From: Pedobacter heparinus DSM 2366
Lineage (GTDB): Bacteria; Bacteroidota; Bacteroidia; Sphingobacteriales; Sphingobacteriaceae
Length of the DNA: 64,000 nt
Assembly: GCF_000023825.1 (NCBI RefSeq)
Contig: NC_013061.1
Location: 2,232,001 to 2,296,000 of the forward strand
Reading direction: 5' to 3'
The notes under the pieces are model-generated. The model was not told the DNA's origin and did not search any database. It saw nothing but the letters and a program-made list of their open reading frames with translations. Shown here in pieces: positions 8,381 to 17,296 of the stretch (its first letter is position 1; each line of letters starts with the position of its first letter). Position numbers and translations under genes: made by a program.

Positions 8381-8995
8381 ATGGCAATTAATCTTCAAAA
8401 AGGACAACGCATTAGCCTGGAGAAAAGCAATGGAAGCAAACTTCAAAGTGTTTGTGTAGGCATTAACTGGGGTGCAATAGAAAAAAAAGGGCTGTTCGGG
8501 TTTGGCAAAACTAAAGAAGCTGTTGATTTGGACGCGAGTTGTGCCCTTTACAATGAGCAGAAGCAGCTGACTGAAGTAGTTTATTTTGGCAATCTGGCTT
8601 CTAAAGACGGCGCTGTAAAACATAGTGGCGACGATTTAACGGGTGATATGGGGGGAGACGATGGACTGGATAATGAGGTGATTACCCTCGATTTTTCGGG
8701 CTTAAACCCTGCTGTAAATTATGTAGCCTTTGTGTTGAACAGTTTTAGGGGACATGATTTTGGAACGATCCCTTTTGCTTCTATAAGGATTTATGAAGGA
8801 ACACCTAAAAGAGTAAACGAAGTATTTGCCACTTATGACATTGCAAATGGATCCAATTTTGGAGGTCATGTTTCGATGGTAATGGGTGTGTTTTACAAGA
8901 AAAACGGCGAATGGAAGTTTAATGCGATTGGTGAGCCTACTAAAGACCGTAAGCTTGAAGAAACCGTTAAAACCGTAACGCAAAGTTATTTATAA
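8381..8995 (+). CDS. TerD-family protein, second paralogue (TerZ/TerE-like)
   Basis: The 204-residue protein begins with the same MAINLQKGQR as its neighbour, which shows tandem duplication, but then diverges. It keeps VDLDASCALYNE, DDLTGDMGGDDG and a C-terminal KKNGEWKFNAIGEP block. It carries an insertion after GINWGAIEKKGLFGFGK and an extra C-terminal tail (about 185-204) absent from the first copy. Ter operons often hold several such paralogues, which may work as heteromers. I cannot assign it to terZ, terE or terX from the sequence alone, so no symbol is given. Confidence 0.93.
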   Translation: MAINLQKGQRISLEKSNGSKLQSVCVGINWGAIEKKGLFGFGKTKEAVDLDASCALYNEQKQLTEVVYFGNLASKDGAVKHSGDDLTGDMGGDDGLDNEVITLDFSGLNPAVNYVAFVLNSFRGHDFGTIPFASIRIYEGTPKRVNEVFATYDIANGSNFGGHVSMVMGVFYKKNGEWKFNAIGEPTKDRKLEETVKTVTQSYL

Positions 8996-9020
8996 GCGTT
9001 TAGCTTTTATCTGAAAAATT

Positions 9021-10118
9021 ATGGAAACTAATCCAAATGAAACACAAAGCCTTAGTCCGGCTAAGATTGATAAGGAAGGCAATGTAGACCTGACTGTACT
9101 GAGCGCTGAGGATGAACAGAAATATAAAGAGATTGGTAAATCTCTGGTGCCATCTGATGTAAATTCTATCTTGAATTATGGTGCCGATGCCCAAAATTCG
9201 ATGGAGAAATACAGCAATGATTTTTTATCGTCTGTACGCACGTATAATAGTGGTGAGGTTGGTGGGCTGATCAACGAATTGCTGACCGAACTGAATTATA
9301 TTGATGTTGGAGAGCTGGAACAGAGCGGGTTTAAATCTTTCATCTCTAAAATACCATTCCTTAAAAATCTGGTTGTAGATGTTAAAAAGCTATTTCAGAA
9401 GTATGATGTGGTAGTGAACAATGTTGACAAGATTACAAATAAGATCAAAGCAGGACGTTTAAATTCCATTAAGGACAACAGTTCTTTGCAAACGATGTTC
9501 GACAGCAATGTGGGTTACATTCATCAGATGGAAGAACTGATCATTTCCGGTCAGCTTAAATTTAATGAGCTGAGTCTTCAGCTCGCGGAGATGGAGGGCC
9601 GGCCTGCCGATTACCAGGATTATGAGATTGCCGATCTGCGCGATTTTATCAGCAGGCTGGACAAACGTTTGGCGGATATGAAAATTGTAAGATTTATCAT
9701 GTTACAATCGCTGGCCCAGATCAGGGTAGTGCAGAATAACAATACCTCTATTGCTGAAAAGGCACAATCTATCGTATCTACAACCATTCCGGTATGGAAA
9801 AATCAGCTTACGATAGCGGTTGCACTGCAAAGGCAAAAAGCCAATGTGGAGATGCAGAAAAAGGTTTCTGATACAACGAATACCATTTTACAGAAAAATG
9901 CTGAAATGCTGAAACAGAACAGTATTGATGTGGCGAAAGAAAATGAGAAAACGATTGTTTCTTTGGATACGCTGAAACGGACTACATCCTCATTAATAGA
10001 AACCTTAAATGAGGTTAAGAAAATTCATGAAGATGGTGCGCAAAGCAGAAAAGTACTTGACGGTGAATTGAAAACTTTAGAATCTGAACTGAAGAAAAAC
10101 GTGACCCGGGTTAATTAA
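9021..10118 (+). CDS. telA: TelA-family toxic anion resistance protein
   Basis: The 365-residue protein is mostly alpha-helical and matches the TelA (toxic anion resistance) family. It has an N-terminal low-complexity part, a core helical region (about 60-260, with KIPFLKNLVVDVKKLFQKY and ISRLDKRLADMKIVRF) and heptad-rich coiled coils to the end. There is no signal peptide or membrane segment. The length is normal for the family. TelA genes co-occur with terD and terC in stress-resistance operons; the biochemical role is unknown. The next gene follows after 8 nt. Confidence 0.9.
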   Translation: METNPNETQSLSPAKIDKEGNVDLTVLSAEDEQKYKEIGKSLVPSDVNSILNYGADAQNSMEKYSNDFLSSVRTYNSGEVGGLINELLTELNYIDVGELEQSGFKSFISKIPFLKNLVVDVKKLFQKYDVVVNNVDKITNKIKAGRLNSIKDNSSLQTMFDSNVGYIHQMEELIISGQLKFNELSLQLAEMEGRPADYQDYEIADLRDFISRLDKRLADMKIVRFIMLQSLAQIRVVQNNNTSIAEKAQSIVSTTIPVWKNQLTIAVALQRQKANVEMQKKVSDTTNTILQKNAEMLKQNSIDVAKENEKTIVSLDTLKRTTSSLIETLNEVKKIHEDGAQSRKVLDGELKTLESELKKNVTRVN

Positions 10119-10126
10119 TTTTAACA

Positions 10127-11089
10127 ATGGATGAACGGCGCATCAATATTTTAAAGGAATCGGAGACAGAGATCAACCGTTTGCAGTTGCTCTCTTCTTT
10201 TTTTCAGGAGGAAACTGTTTATAAAATTTATTTACGGAGCAGGGTGATCCATCAGCTTTTTGCGAATAATGAAGAGCTGGATATTGATAAACTGGAATTG
10301 TTCCATATTCAGTTTACTGCAAGTTTAATAGAGCTGCTGAGGAAAATTAAAAAAAGCAACGAAAAGAATGTGACCTTGATTTATGATGAGATTGAGCTGA
10401 ATAAAGAATTAATGGATAAGATTGGCAGTTCGGTTTATACCGAAAAAAGCTTTAACCTCGATAAACAGAAACAATCTTTAAAGATCAATTTATCTTTAAG
10501 AAAACTATTTGAGGTGCTTTCTGATCATACAGAAGAATTTCCATTTGCCAAAAACATCAATACCTTCAGTTCCAGATATGCGAAGGATTTTTATTATGAT
10601 ATTTCTACAGCGCAGTTGGGTACACTGATAGATTTTAATGCAGATAAGATGTACATTGATGTGCATGCCAGCATTGAAAGGAAGTTAATGGGCCTGTTGT
10701 GTAAAGAGGATTTCAGGACTGAATTTTTTTACGGATTAAAATCGGGTCAGCTGATTGTAGAAGTGTATAAGTTTATAGATCTGGACAGGTACTTTTTATT
10801 TTTCCCGAGCAGGAACCTGTTTTTGTTTTGCGACATGAACAAACTTAATGGGGTTGAGCTGGACAATCATCTTTCCGAAAAGGATAGGTTGATACAGGAG
10901 CTGGCTTATAAAAATGATAAGCTTGAGAGTAGTGCAGCTACAGCAAAAACCTATATTCCAACAGAGATTGTAAAGTTGCTGGAAGAGAATTACATCAAGA
11001 TCTCGGATATCAACTTTTTAGATCACCTGAACAATTTTGATGTACAGGCCAATATTTTGAAAACGATGCTTAAAACCGATCTTTTTTAG
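10127..11089 (+). CDS. Uncharacterised helical protein within the Ter operon
   Basis: I do not recognise a family for this 320-residue protein. It has no signal peptide and no clear membrane segment. It looks predominantly alpha-helical with many charged residues and a central hydrophobic-aromatic patch (FIDLDRYFLFFPSRNLFLFC, about 215-235) that may form the core of a small alpha/beta domain. The C-terminal 80 residues look coiled-coil. Placed 8 nt after telA and 44 nt before terC on the same strand, it is almost certainly co-expressed with them. It may be a partner of TelA or the TerD proteins; this is inference from position. Confidence 0.85.
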   Translation: MDERRINILKESETEINRLQLLSSFFQEETVYKIYLRSRVIHQLFANNEELDIDKLELFHIQFTASLIELLRKIKKSNEKNVTLIYDEIELNKELMDKIGSSVYTEKSFNLDKQKQSLKINLSLRKLFEVLSDHTEEFPFAKNINTFSSRYAKDFYYDISTAQLGTLIDFNADKMYIDVHASIERKLMGLLCKEDFRTEFFYGLKSGQLIVEVYKFIDLDRYFLFFPSRNLFLFCDMNKLNGVELDNHLSEKDRLIQELAYKNDKLESSAATAKTYIPTEIVKLLEENYIKISDINFLDHLNNFDVQANILKTMLKTDLF

Positions 11090-11133
11090 CATTTTTATCA
11101 CCATTAGATCAATGAAAAAAAAATAGAATAAAA

Positions 11134-12132
11134 ATGGATAATATGATTAATCATCCCGGTGTTATTATTGGGTTTGCAGTTGTGGTAGTAGTAATGCTGC
11201 TATTGGATCTGGGTGTTTTTAATAAGAAGGTGCATGCAGTGAGCAGCAAGGAAGCAGCAATATGGTCTGTGGTCTGGATCAGCTTGTCCATGGCATTTAG
11301 TGGGGTAATTTACCTAACCTCGGGTTTTGAGAAGTTTACGCAGTTCCAGTCGGCCTACTGGATAGAGAAGGCCCTGTCGGTTGACAACCTTTTTGTATTT
11401 ATACTGGTGTTTGGATTTTTTAATGTGCCTAAGGAATTACACCATAAGGTATTGTTTTGGGGAATTATTGGCGCTTTACTGTTCCGTGCAATTTTCATTT
11501 TTGCAGGCGTAGGGTTGATTAACCTTACTTATTTGCCTGAGATGACTGTATTTGGACAGTTGGTAAAGATCAATATTGTGCTGTTGATTTTCGGGCTGTT
11601 CCTGATCTATGCAGGCATTAAATCCTGGTTTGCTGGTGAAGACGAGGACGAAGAAAAAGACTTTAGTAAAAGTCCGGGAGCAAGAGTAATTTATAAGTTT
11701 TTTAAAGTAAGCAAAGAGTTTGATGGTGCCAAATTTTTTACGGTAGAGAATGGAATTAAACTGGCTACACCTTTACTGGTAGTAGTAGCCGTAATTGAAT
11801 TTACAGATTTACTGTTTGCTGTAGACTCTATTCCTGCCATTTTTGCAATTGCCCCAGATGATCCTTTGATTCTTTATACTTCAAATATATTTGCAATATT
11901 GGGGCTAAGGGCACTTTATTTCCTGCTGGCCAACTTTATTCATATGTTTAGCCTGTTAAAATATGGCCTGGCAATTATATTGGCATTTATTGGTGTTAAA
12001 ATGGTTATTGCACCATTTTACCATATATCTTCACCCTTATCATTATCTATTGTGGGTGGGGTATTAATTTTATCGGTTATTGCTTCGCTGATATTTGTAC
12101 CTAAAGAAAGCCAGGAAATTAAACAGGATTAA
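11134..12132 (+). CDS. terC: TerC-family integral membrane protein
   Basis: The 332-residue protein has about nine hydrophobic segments and the family motifs: EKALSVDNLFVF near 85 and EFTDLLFAVDSIPAIFAI near 225, whose membrane acidic residues may bind or move a metal ion. An acidic cytoplasmic loop (about 168-175, EDEDEEKD) lies in the middle. TerC proteins belong to the LysE superfamily and have been linked to manganese export and to Ter stress complexes. Last gene of the operon; a strong terminator follows 15 nt after its stop. Confidence 0.95.
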   Translation: MDNMINHPGVIIGFAVVVVVMLLLDLGVFNKKVHAVSSKEAAIWSVVWISLSMAFSGVIYLTSGFEKFTQFQSAYWIEKALSVDNLFVFILVFGFFNVPKELHHKVLFWGIIGALLFRAIFIFAGVGLINLTYLPEMTVFGQLVKINIVLLIFGLFLIYAGIKSWFAGEDEDEEKDFSKSPGARVIYKFFKVSKEFDGAKFFTVENGIKLATPLLVVVAVIEFTDLLFAVDSIPAIFAIAPDDPLILYTSNIFAILGLRALYFLLANFIHMFSLLKYGLAIILAFIGVKMVIAPFYHISSPLSLSIVGGVLILSVIASLIFVPKESQEIKQD

Positions 12133-12146
12133 GGAAATGCTATAGA

Positions 12147-12183
12147 TAAAAAAAAGCCCTGGCAACTGCCAGGGCTTTTTTTT
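12147..12183. terminator. Bidirectional rho-independent terminator
   Basis: A 10-bp perfect stem (AGCCCTGGCA paired with TGCCAGGGCT, 12155-12176) is flanked by an A-run on the left and a T-run on the right. It sits between terC (plus) and the convergent OmpA gene (minus) and can stop both. Confidence 0.92.
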
Positions 12184-12197
12184 ATCGTTCTGTTTTA

Positions 12198-13535
12198 CTA
12201 GTACAATGTAAATTCTACCCTACGGTTTTTCTGACGACCTTCGGCAGTTTTATTAGATGCGATAGGTTGGTTCGGACCATAACCTGTTGCTTCGATACGT
12301 GAAGCATTTGCACCCTGTGATACCAAATATGCTTTGATAGCTTCAGCTCTTTCTTTAGACAAACGTAAGTTTAACGCCATAGATCCGGTGTTATCTGTAT
12401 GTCCGGCTAATTTCAGGCTAAAGTTTTTCTCGATTAGCAAAGCAGCTACTTTATTTAAAGTGGCATAAGATTTAGCCCTTATTGTAGCTTTACCCAAGTC
12501 AAATTCTAAGTTTTTGATGGCTTCATCAACCACTTTACGGTCGGCCTCTGTTACTACAACTTTAGTTTCTTTGATGACTTCCCGCTGTACCTTGATAGGG
12601 CAGCCAGATCCGTCTACAACTGTACCAGATGCTGTTCCAGGACATTTATCGAATTTATTGGCTACACCGTCATTGTCATCATCTCCCATGTCTTTAGCAT
12701 ATTGTTCTCTATCTCTGGCTGCATTCTGTTCAGCAGTAGACAATGCTCTTCTCAATTCATCAGATTCTTCTTTTGACTGTTTACGCAGGTTGGCCAATGA
12801 GCTGTAGTTTTGCAATTGTGGCTTTTCTTTGCTTCCCAGTGCAAATTCTAAACCTATATGTCCATAAGAGAATTTGTCATTTTTACCACCTGAATTGAAA
12901 CCATCAAATTTGTCAGATTTAACAAAGTTTACATCGTATCCTAAGTCAACATTGATGCCTTTGGCAACACCCAGTTTAAAACCAGCACCAACTGGAACAA
13001 ACCATCTTTCTTTATAACCTTCATTGGCAGACAACGGAACGTTAGTGGTTGTTGCACCGGCGTTCATGTAACCAGCACCAGCTTTAACATAAGGAATCAA
13101 TACTGCATTTTCATTGTTGATATTGATGTTGGCAATGTTATAAACAGCGGTTAAGGCAGCAGACCAGTCTATTTTAGTTTGATAGCTGGAGCCATTCAGA
13201 TAGGTATTGTCGCCATTTGCATCTACACCGGCATAAGACCTTAATCCTTCAACTTTTCCTCCCAGGAAATCAGCCTGGATACCTAATGAAGGCAATATTT
13301 GTTTTTTAATAAAGGCGCCATAACCGATATTTTCTTTGGCAGTTTGAAAGTCGCGTTCTTTACCATTGAATATTGTATTTTGGCTCAATACACCGCCATG
13401 AATACCAACCGACCATGTGCGAAAAGTTTTCTCTGAAAATCTACCTCCTTGGGTACCTGAATCTTGTGCAAATAATTGCGTTGATAACCCTATTAGGGAC
13501 AGCGCTAAAGCTGTTTTTGTAATTCTTGAGTTCAT
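12198..13535 (-). CDS. OmpA-family outer-membrane protein
   Basis: The 445-residue protein has a signal peptide (about 1-23, ending LFAQ), an N-terminal eight-strand-type beta-barrel region (about 40-240), a short coiled segment, a thrombospondin type-3 calcium repeat (DDDNDGVANKFDKCPGT, near 282-298) and a C-terminal OmpA peptidoglycan-binding domain (about 330-445, with LAGHTDNTGS and the closing GRQKNRRVEF). It anchors the outer membrane to the cell wall. It is monocistronic: a terminator lies directly downstream and a 220-bp gap upstream. Confidence 0.95.
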   Translation of the reverse strand: MNSRITKTALALSLIGLSTQLFAQDSGTQGGRFSEKTFRTWSVGIHGGVLSQNTIFNGKERDFQTAKENIGYGAFIKKQILPSLGIQADFLGGKVEGLRSYAGVDANGDNTYLNGSSYQTKIDWSAALTAVYNIANININNENAVLIPYVKAGAGYMNAGATTTNVPLSANEGYKERWFVPVGAGFKLGVAKGINVDLGYDVNFVKSDKFDGFNSGGKNDKFSYGHIGLEFALGSKEKPQLQNYSSLANLRKQSKEESDELRRALSTAEQNAARDREQYAKDMGDDDNDGVANKFDKCPGTASGTVVDGSGCPIKVQREVIKETKVVVTEADRKVVDEAIKNLEFDLGKATIRAKSYATLNKVAALLIEKNFSLKLAGHTDNTGSMALNLRLSKERAEAIKAYLVSQGANASRIEATGYGPNQPIASNKTAEGRQKNRRVEFTLY

Positions 13536-13755
13536 ATTACTATAATTAGATGTTTTAATATCCAGTTTTTAACTGCTGGATGCTTACCTGATTGTAATAA
13601 CCTTGCCAAAGCTTGTTTTCTAAATTAATAATTCTGAATGCGTTAATAATCAACAGCTTAATTAGTGCTATTCTTTTAAGGAAAAGAACAGATCTATGAT
13701 TTGGATACTCAAAAATGTGTATACTATTTGCTACAATTTTAGCCAGATGCAGGGC

Positions 13756-15141
13756 TTACAATTCAAAGCTCTGCCCTTTTTGAGGGATGGAAACGGCATA
13801 TCCTTCTGATTGCAGGGCATTGGCCAGTGCCCCGATACTTTTCGTTTCCCCATGTACCAGAAATACCTGTTTTAATGTTAAGGAAGACTGATGTCTGACT
13901 GTATTTAAAAGATCATTGTGATCTCCATGGCCACTTAACAGATCGGTTTGTTTTATAGTTGCATATACCATGAGATCACGGTTTCGTAACCGGACAATGG
14001 GGTCGCCCCTTAAAAGCCTGTTCCCTAATGTACCCTTAGCGCAATATCCTATAAACAATATGGTACAATAATAATTTTGTATGTTATAGTAAAGGTGATC
14101 CTGAATCCGGCCACCTTCGAGCATACCGGCCGAAGAGATGATGATACAGGGTTCATGGTAATTAGAAACAGACAAGCTTTCGCGTTTATCGTTTACATAT
14201 GAAAGTTCTTTAAACTCAAAGCTGTGGTTGTTTTTTTCGTAAAATGCCCTTGCCTCATCATTAAGCAGGTGATGGTACTTGCTATAAATTTCTGTTGCTG
14301 AACCGGCAAGAGGGCTATCAATAAATATTTTTACAGAAGGGAGCAATCCATTACTGAATATTTTGTTGAGGGCATATGCCAGTGCCTGGGTTCTGCCAAT
14401 ACTGAATGCCGGGATGATCAACCGTCCGGGATATTTGATACAGGACTCCGTAATTGTTTCTATGAGCTTTTGTTCCAGCGTGCTGTCGGTACTATGCAGA
14501 CGTCCACCATAAGTAGATTCACAGACCAGATAATCTACAGGGGGCAAAGGTTGTGGGTTGGTTAGCAACGGATAGTTTTTTCGTCCGATATCGCCGGTAA
14601 AGGCAATTTTTTTTATGGTTCCATTTTCATGGACCGTTAATATTACTGCAGCGGCGCCAAGTAAGTGTCCTATGGGGATAAAGGTAAGTGACACCTGATT
14701 GTTAATCTGGAATTCTTTATTAAAGTTGATGGTTACAAAGCGTTCAACAGTATCCTTTACATGTTTTTGCAGGTAAAGCGGTTCGGGACCGGATTTGGTT
14801 CTCTTACTGCGGGACCGTTTATTTTGTTTGCTTAGAAAAATATTTACCGAATCGAGTAAAAGCAGTTCTGTAAGATCGGCGGTAGGAGGGGTACAAAGGA
14901 TTTGTCCGTTGAAACCCATGCGCACCAAGGTGGGCAGGTTCCCTGAATGGTCTATATGTGCATGTGTGAGTATAACGAGGTCAATAGCTGCAGGATCGAA
15001 GGGGAAATAAAGGTTTTCGTTTTGATAGGTCTCTTTCTCATAATCAAGTCCGCAGTCAACAATGATATTATAGTTATCCAGTTGTAACAGGTGCATACTT
15101 CCGGTTACCTGCTGTGCTGCGCCTAATATTGTCAATTTCAT
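13756..15141 (-). CDS. MBL-fold beta-CASP hydrolase (RNA-processing type)
   Basis: The 461-residue protein has metallo-beta-lactamase motifs HAHIDHSGNLP (motif 2, near 59-69), GHLLGAAAV, FTGDIGRKNYPLL (motif 4), the beta-CASP block with ESTYGGRLH and IPAFSIGRTQ, and a C-terminal RNA-specificity motif with SGHGDHNDLL and VHGETKS. This fits two-zinc ribonucleases of the CPSF73/YSH1-like group. Length is normal. It is cytoplasmic and probably acts in RNA turnover, but bacterial members of this subgroup are little studied. It stands alone between the OmpA gene and the NAD(P)-binding protein gene, transcribed in the same direction. Confidence 0.92.
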   Translation of the reverse strand: MKLTILGAAQQVTGSMHLLQLDNYNIIVDCGLDYEKETYQNENLYFPFDPAAIDLVILTHAHIDHSGNLPTLVRMGFNGQILCTPPTADLTELLLLDSVNIFLSKQNKRSRSKRTKSGPEPLYLQKHVKDTVERFVTINFNKEFQINNQVSLTFIPIGHLLGAAAVILTVHENGTIKKIAFTGDIGRKNYPLLTNPQPLPPVDYLVCESTYGGRLHSTDSTLEQKLIETITESCIKYPGRLIIPAFSIGRTQALAYALNKIFSNGLLPSVKIFIDSPLAGSATEIYSKYHHLLNDEARAFYEKNNHSFEFKELSYVNDKRESLSVSNYHEPCIIISSAGMLEGGRIQDHLYYNIQNYYCTILFIGYCAKGTLGNRLLRGDPIVRLRNRDLMVYATIKQTDLLSGHGDHNDLLNTVRHQSSLTLKQVFLVHGETKSIGALANALQSEGYAVSIPQKGQSFEL

Positions 15142-15190
15142 AATTAGCGTTTCTTTATTGGCTTGATTTATTGTTTTTGTACAGATGTTA

Positions 15191-16039
15191 TTATAGGTTG
15201 TTGTTTTGCTGAAACCAGCTTGCCCAGTTTGATACCTGATAAGTATAATTTAATAAAGGTGCCTGAATACCTGTGATTAATTTCCATTTCAGCAGTTCAT
15301 TTTTAAATACCGGAGGAGGAAGTTTGGCATTTAGAGCTGCTGCCACATAGAAATCCTGCTTTGCAGGATGGTCTGGTGAACATGCATTGATAATGATGTT
15401 AGTTATTTCATGTTGAACAAGGTGTATACTAATGCCTATACAGTCGGTTAAATGGATGAGATTTACAGGGGCAAGGCCATTGGGTATATCTGTTTTTCCG
15501 GCAAAGAAACGTCCCGGATGTCGGCCAGGGCCAACAAGGCCCCCAAAACGAAGGATAGTACAATTGAAACCGGGGTGTGTGCTTAAAAGGTTTTCGGCGT
15601 CCAGAATGGCTTTACCTGAAGCGGTTTCAGGATTGGGGACAGTTAATTCTGTTACCTCTTCATTGTGATCGCCATACACAGCTGTTGAACTTATAAATAT
15701 CAGATTTGATATTTTATGAAGTTGGGCCGCGGTACAGATCCGCTGAATTTTATGTAGATAATCAGATTGCTGACCTTCACTTCGTTTTGGGGGAATGCAT
15801 ACAAACAATAGCTCTGTCTTAAAGAACAGGGGATCGTAGCTTTCTTTATCTTTTTCAAAATTGACCAGGAAAGGTTGTATCTGTTGTTCAGCAAGTAGCT
15901 GAAGTTTTTGTACAGTGGTGCTGGATCCTTTTACGGTATAACCTTTTGCAACAAGTTCCCTTGCCAACTCGATTCCGTACCAGCCGCAACCTAATATGCT
16001 TATCGTTTGTAAATTGAGCGGAGCTGTTGGTTGGCCCAT
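15191..16039 (-). CDS. NAD(P)-binding epimerase/dehydratase-like protein (YeeZ-type)
   Basis: About 282 residues from ATG 16039. A longer frame from 16096 exists, but it would begin inside the cold-shock gene's terminator, so the inner start is preferred. The N-terminus holds a Rossmann nucleotide-binding motif (ISILGCGWYGIELARELVAKG, first residues of the core), followed by FISSTAVYGDH, with the Ser and Tyr expected of extended short-chain dehydrogenases, and ILRFGGLVGPGRHP. The family resembles the YeeZ-type epimerase-like proteins, whose substrate is not known. It is probably transcribed on its own. Confidence 0.87.
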   Translation of the reverse strand: MGQPTAPLNLQTISILGCGWYGIELARELVAKGYTVKGSSTTVQKLQLLAEQQIQPFLVNFEKDKESYDPLFFKTELLFVCIPPKRSEGQQSDYLHKIQRICTAAQLHKISNLIFISSTAVYGDHNEEVTELTVPNPETASGKAILDAENLLSTHPGFNCTILRFGGLVGPGRHPGRFFAGKTDIPNGLAPVNLIHLTDCIGISIHLVQHEITNIIINACSPDHPAKQDFYVAAALNAKLPPPVFKNELLKWKLITGIQAPLLNYTYQVSNWASWFQQNNNL

Positions 16040-16073
16040 CTGATGTATTTCTGTTTGGTAGAAATTTAAAATG

Positions 16074-16107
16074 AAAAAGGGGTTATATTTAAACAACCCC
16101 CTTTTTT
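16074..16107 (-). terminator. Terminator of the cold-shock gene
   Basis: GGGGTT (16079-16084) pairs with AACCCC (16095-16100), with an A-run on one side and a T-run on the other. Read on the minus strand it lies 20 nt after the cold-shock gene stop and ends in a U-tract. Confidence 0.75.
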
Positions 16108-16125
16108 AATAGAATAAATTGCGAG

Positions 16126-16332
16126 TTAAAGTACTGTTACATTTTGGGCTTCAGGACCTTTTTTGCCATCATTCAATTCAAATTCTACACTGTCCCCTTC
16201 GTTCAGTTCTCTGAATGAATCTCCTGCAATTGCAGAAAAATGCACGAAAATATCTTTTCCTCCATCTTCCGGAGTTATAAATCCAAATCCTTTTGCAGAA
16301 TTAAACCATTTAACTTTTCCTGTTGTACGCAT
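16126..16332 (-). CDS. Cold-shock protein (CspA family)
   Basis: The 68-residue protein is a single cold-shock OB-fold with both RNA-binding motifs: KGFGFI (RNP1) and DIFVHF (RNP2), and an acidic middle ([16 protein letters not shown]). It binds single-stranded RNA and DNA and melts RNA structure. Length is exactly that of the family. An own terminator follows. The upstream gap to 16446 has no gene and probably holds its promoter and 5' leader. Confidence 0.95.
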   Translation of the reverse strand: MRTTGKVKWFNSAKGFGFITPEDGGKDIFVHFSAIAGDSFRELNEGDSVEFELNDGKKGPEAQNVTVL

Positions 16333-16500
16333 AATTATGATATATATTTCGTTGTGAAAATAATCAATTGAACTTTAATATCAAAATGTTAAACATGGCC
16401 CTGCAGGCAGGTAGTTTTAGAGAAAAGGGAACTCAGGTGTAAACTTTTGCTGGTATTGTATTGTTATAAATACAATTTAATATTTAAGGAGGTATTTATT

Positions 16501-16719
16501 GTGAAGCAGAAAATAAAGGAGAAGAAATCCGGGAAATCAATTTTAAACGAAGAATATAAGGAAAACCTTGGCCTTGATGCCGACGGATCATCAGATGAAC
16601 GTTCCATATATAGTAATCTGGACAGTGACAATGATCGGATTTCTGGAAATCCGGATGGAGAAGATGATCAGAATGATACTAGAGAGCCCCCGGGCCACTC
16701 TTCTTTAACAGATAAGTAA
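16501..16719 (+). CDS. Small acidic hypothetical protein with GTG start
   Basis: I prefer the GTG at 16501 because AAGGAGG (16486-16492) lies 8 nt upstream, a perfect Shine-Dalgarno that is rare in this phylum. A longer frame from ATG 16447 has no such support. The product is 72 residues: a lysine-rich start (KQKIKEKKSGKS) followed by a very acidic, Ser/Asp/Asn-rich tail with no hydrophobic core, so it is likely disordered. No family is recognised. It lies 50 nt before the glycine-zipper lipoprotein gene, and both may share a transcript. Confidence 0.6.
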   Translation: MKQKIKEKKSGKSILNEEYKENLGLDADGSSDERSIYSNLDSDNDRISGNPDGEDDQNDTREPPGHSSLTDK

Positions 16720-16769
16720 TCTTGGCATCATTTTTTCAGGTCTATATAATATTAATTAAATGTAAAGTT

Positions 16770-17237
16770 ATGAAAAAGTTATTTTCTATAATGATATTGG
16801 GTTTAATGCTTTCGGCGTGTACAAACAATGCCAAAGAAGAAGCATTAGCAAAGCAAAAGGCTGTAGCAGCCATTAAAGATAGTTTGAAACTTGATAGTTT
16901 TAAAAGGGCAGAAACAGCAAGGGTAAAAGAAAAAGAAGAAGCCAAATTAGCTCAGGCAAAAGAAGAAAAAAGGATGCTGCTGTTATCTGAACGGAACCAA
17001 GCCGCCAGTAACAGTCAGTATAGTAGCGAAACAGCTGCCCCGGCTAAGAAAAAAGGCTGGAGCCAGGCGGCTAAAGGCGCTGTGATAGGTGCTGGCGCAG
17101 GAGCGTTAGGTGGTGTGCTTATTGACAAAAAAGATGGCAGGGGTGCTATTATTGGAGGTGTTGTAGGTGCTGGTACAGGTTATCTGATCGGAAGAGGACA
17201 GGACAGAAAATCGGGCCGGGTACAACCTAAGAATTAA
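16770..17237 (+). CDS. Glycine-zipper lipoprotein
   Basis: 155 residues from ATG 16770; the frame is open further upstream, but only this start gives the lipoprotein signal peptide (MKKLFSIMILGLMLSAC, Cys 17). A Lys/Ala/Glu-rich, probably helical stretch (about 20-85) with a heptad look is followed by a glycine-zipper segment (about 100-147, with GAVIGAGAGALGGVLID and GAIIGGVVGAGTGYLIG) like those of YMGG/2TM glycine-zipper proteins, which insert into or associate with membranes. A terminator follows. Role probably in envelope stress or integrity; not proven. Confidence 0.85.
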   Translation: MKKLFSIMILGLMLSACTNNAKEEALAKQKAVAAIKDSLKLDSFKRAETARVKEKEEAKLAQAKEEKRMLLLSERNQAASNSQYSSETAAPAKKKGWSQAAKGAVIGAGAGALGGVLIDKKDGRGAIIGGVVGAGTGYLIGRGQDRKSGRVQPKN

Positions 17238-17253
17238 TTGACCTGACATATAA

Positions 17254-17287
17254 ATAAAAAAACCGGAAATTCTTCCGGTTTTTTTAT
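17254..17287. terminator. Bidirectional terminator
   Basis: AAACCGGAA pairs with TTCCGGTTT around an ATTC loop, flanked by an A-run and a T-run. It separates the glycine-zipper gene (plus) from the convergent hybrid kinase gene (minus). Confidence 0.9.
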
Positions 17288-17296
17288 TTGATCACA

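Noticed and set aside
6289-12132. Calling the operon a tellurite resistance plasmid determinant
   Set aside because: The genes belong to the broad Ter stress family; nothing in the sequence shows tellurite as the substrate and there are no plasmid or mobility genes nearby.
16040-16096. Longer N-terminus of the NAD(P)-binding protein
   Set aside because: The extra codons overlap the terminator region of the cold-shock gene and are not part of the Rossmann fold.
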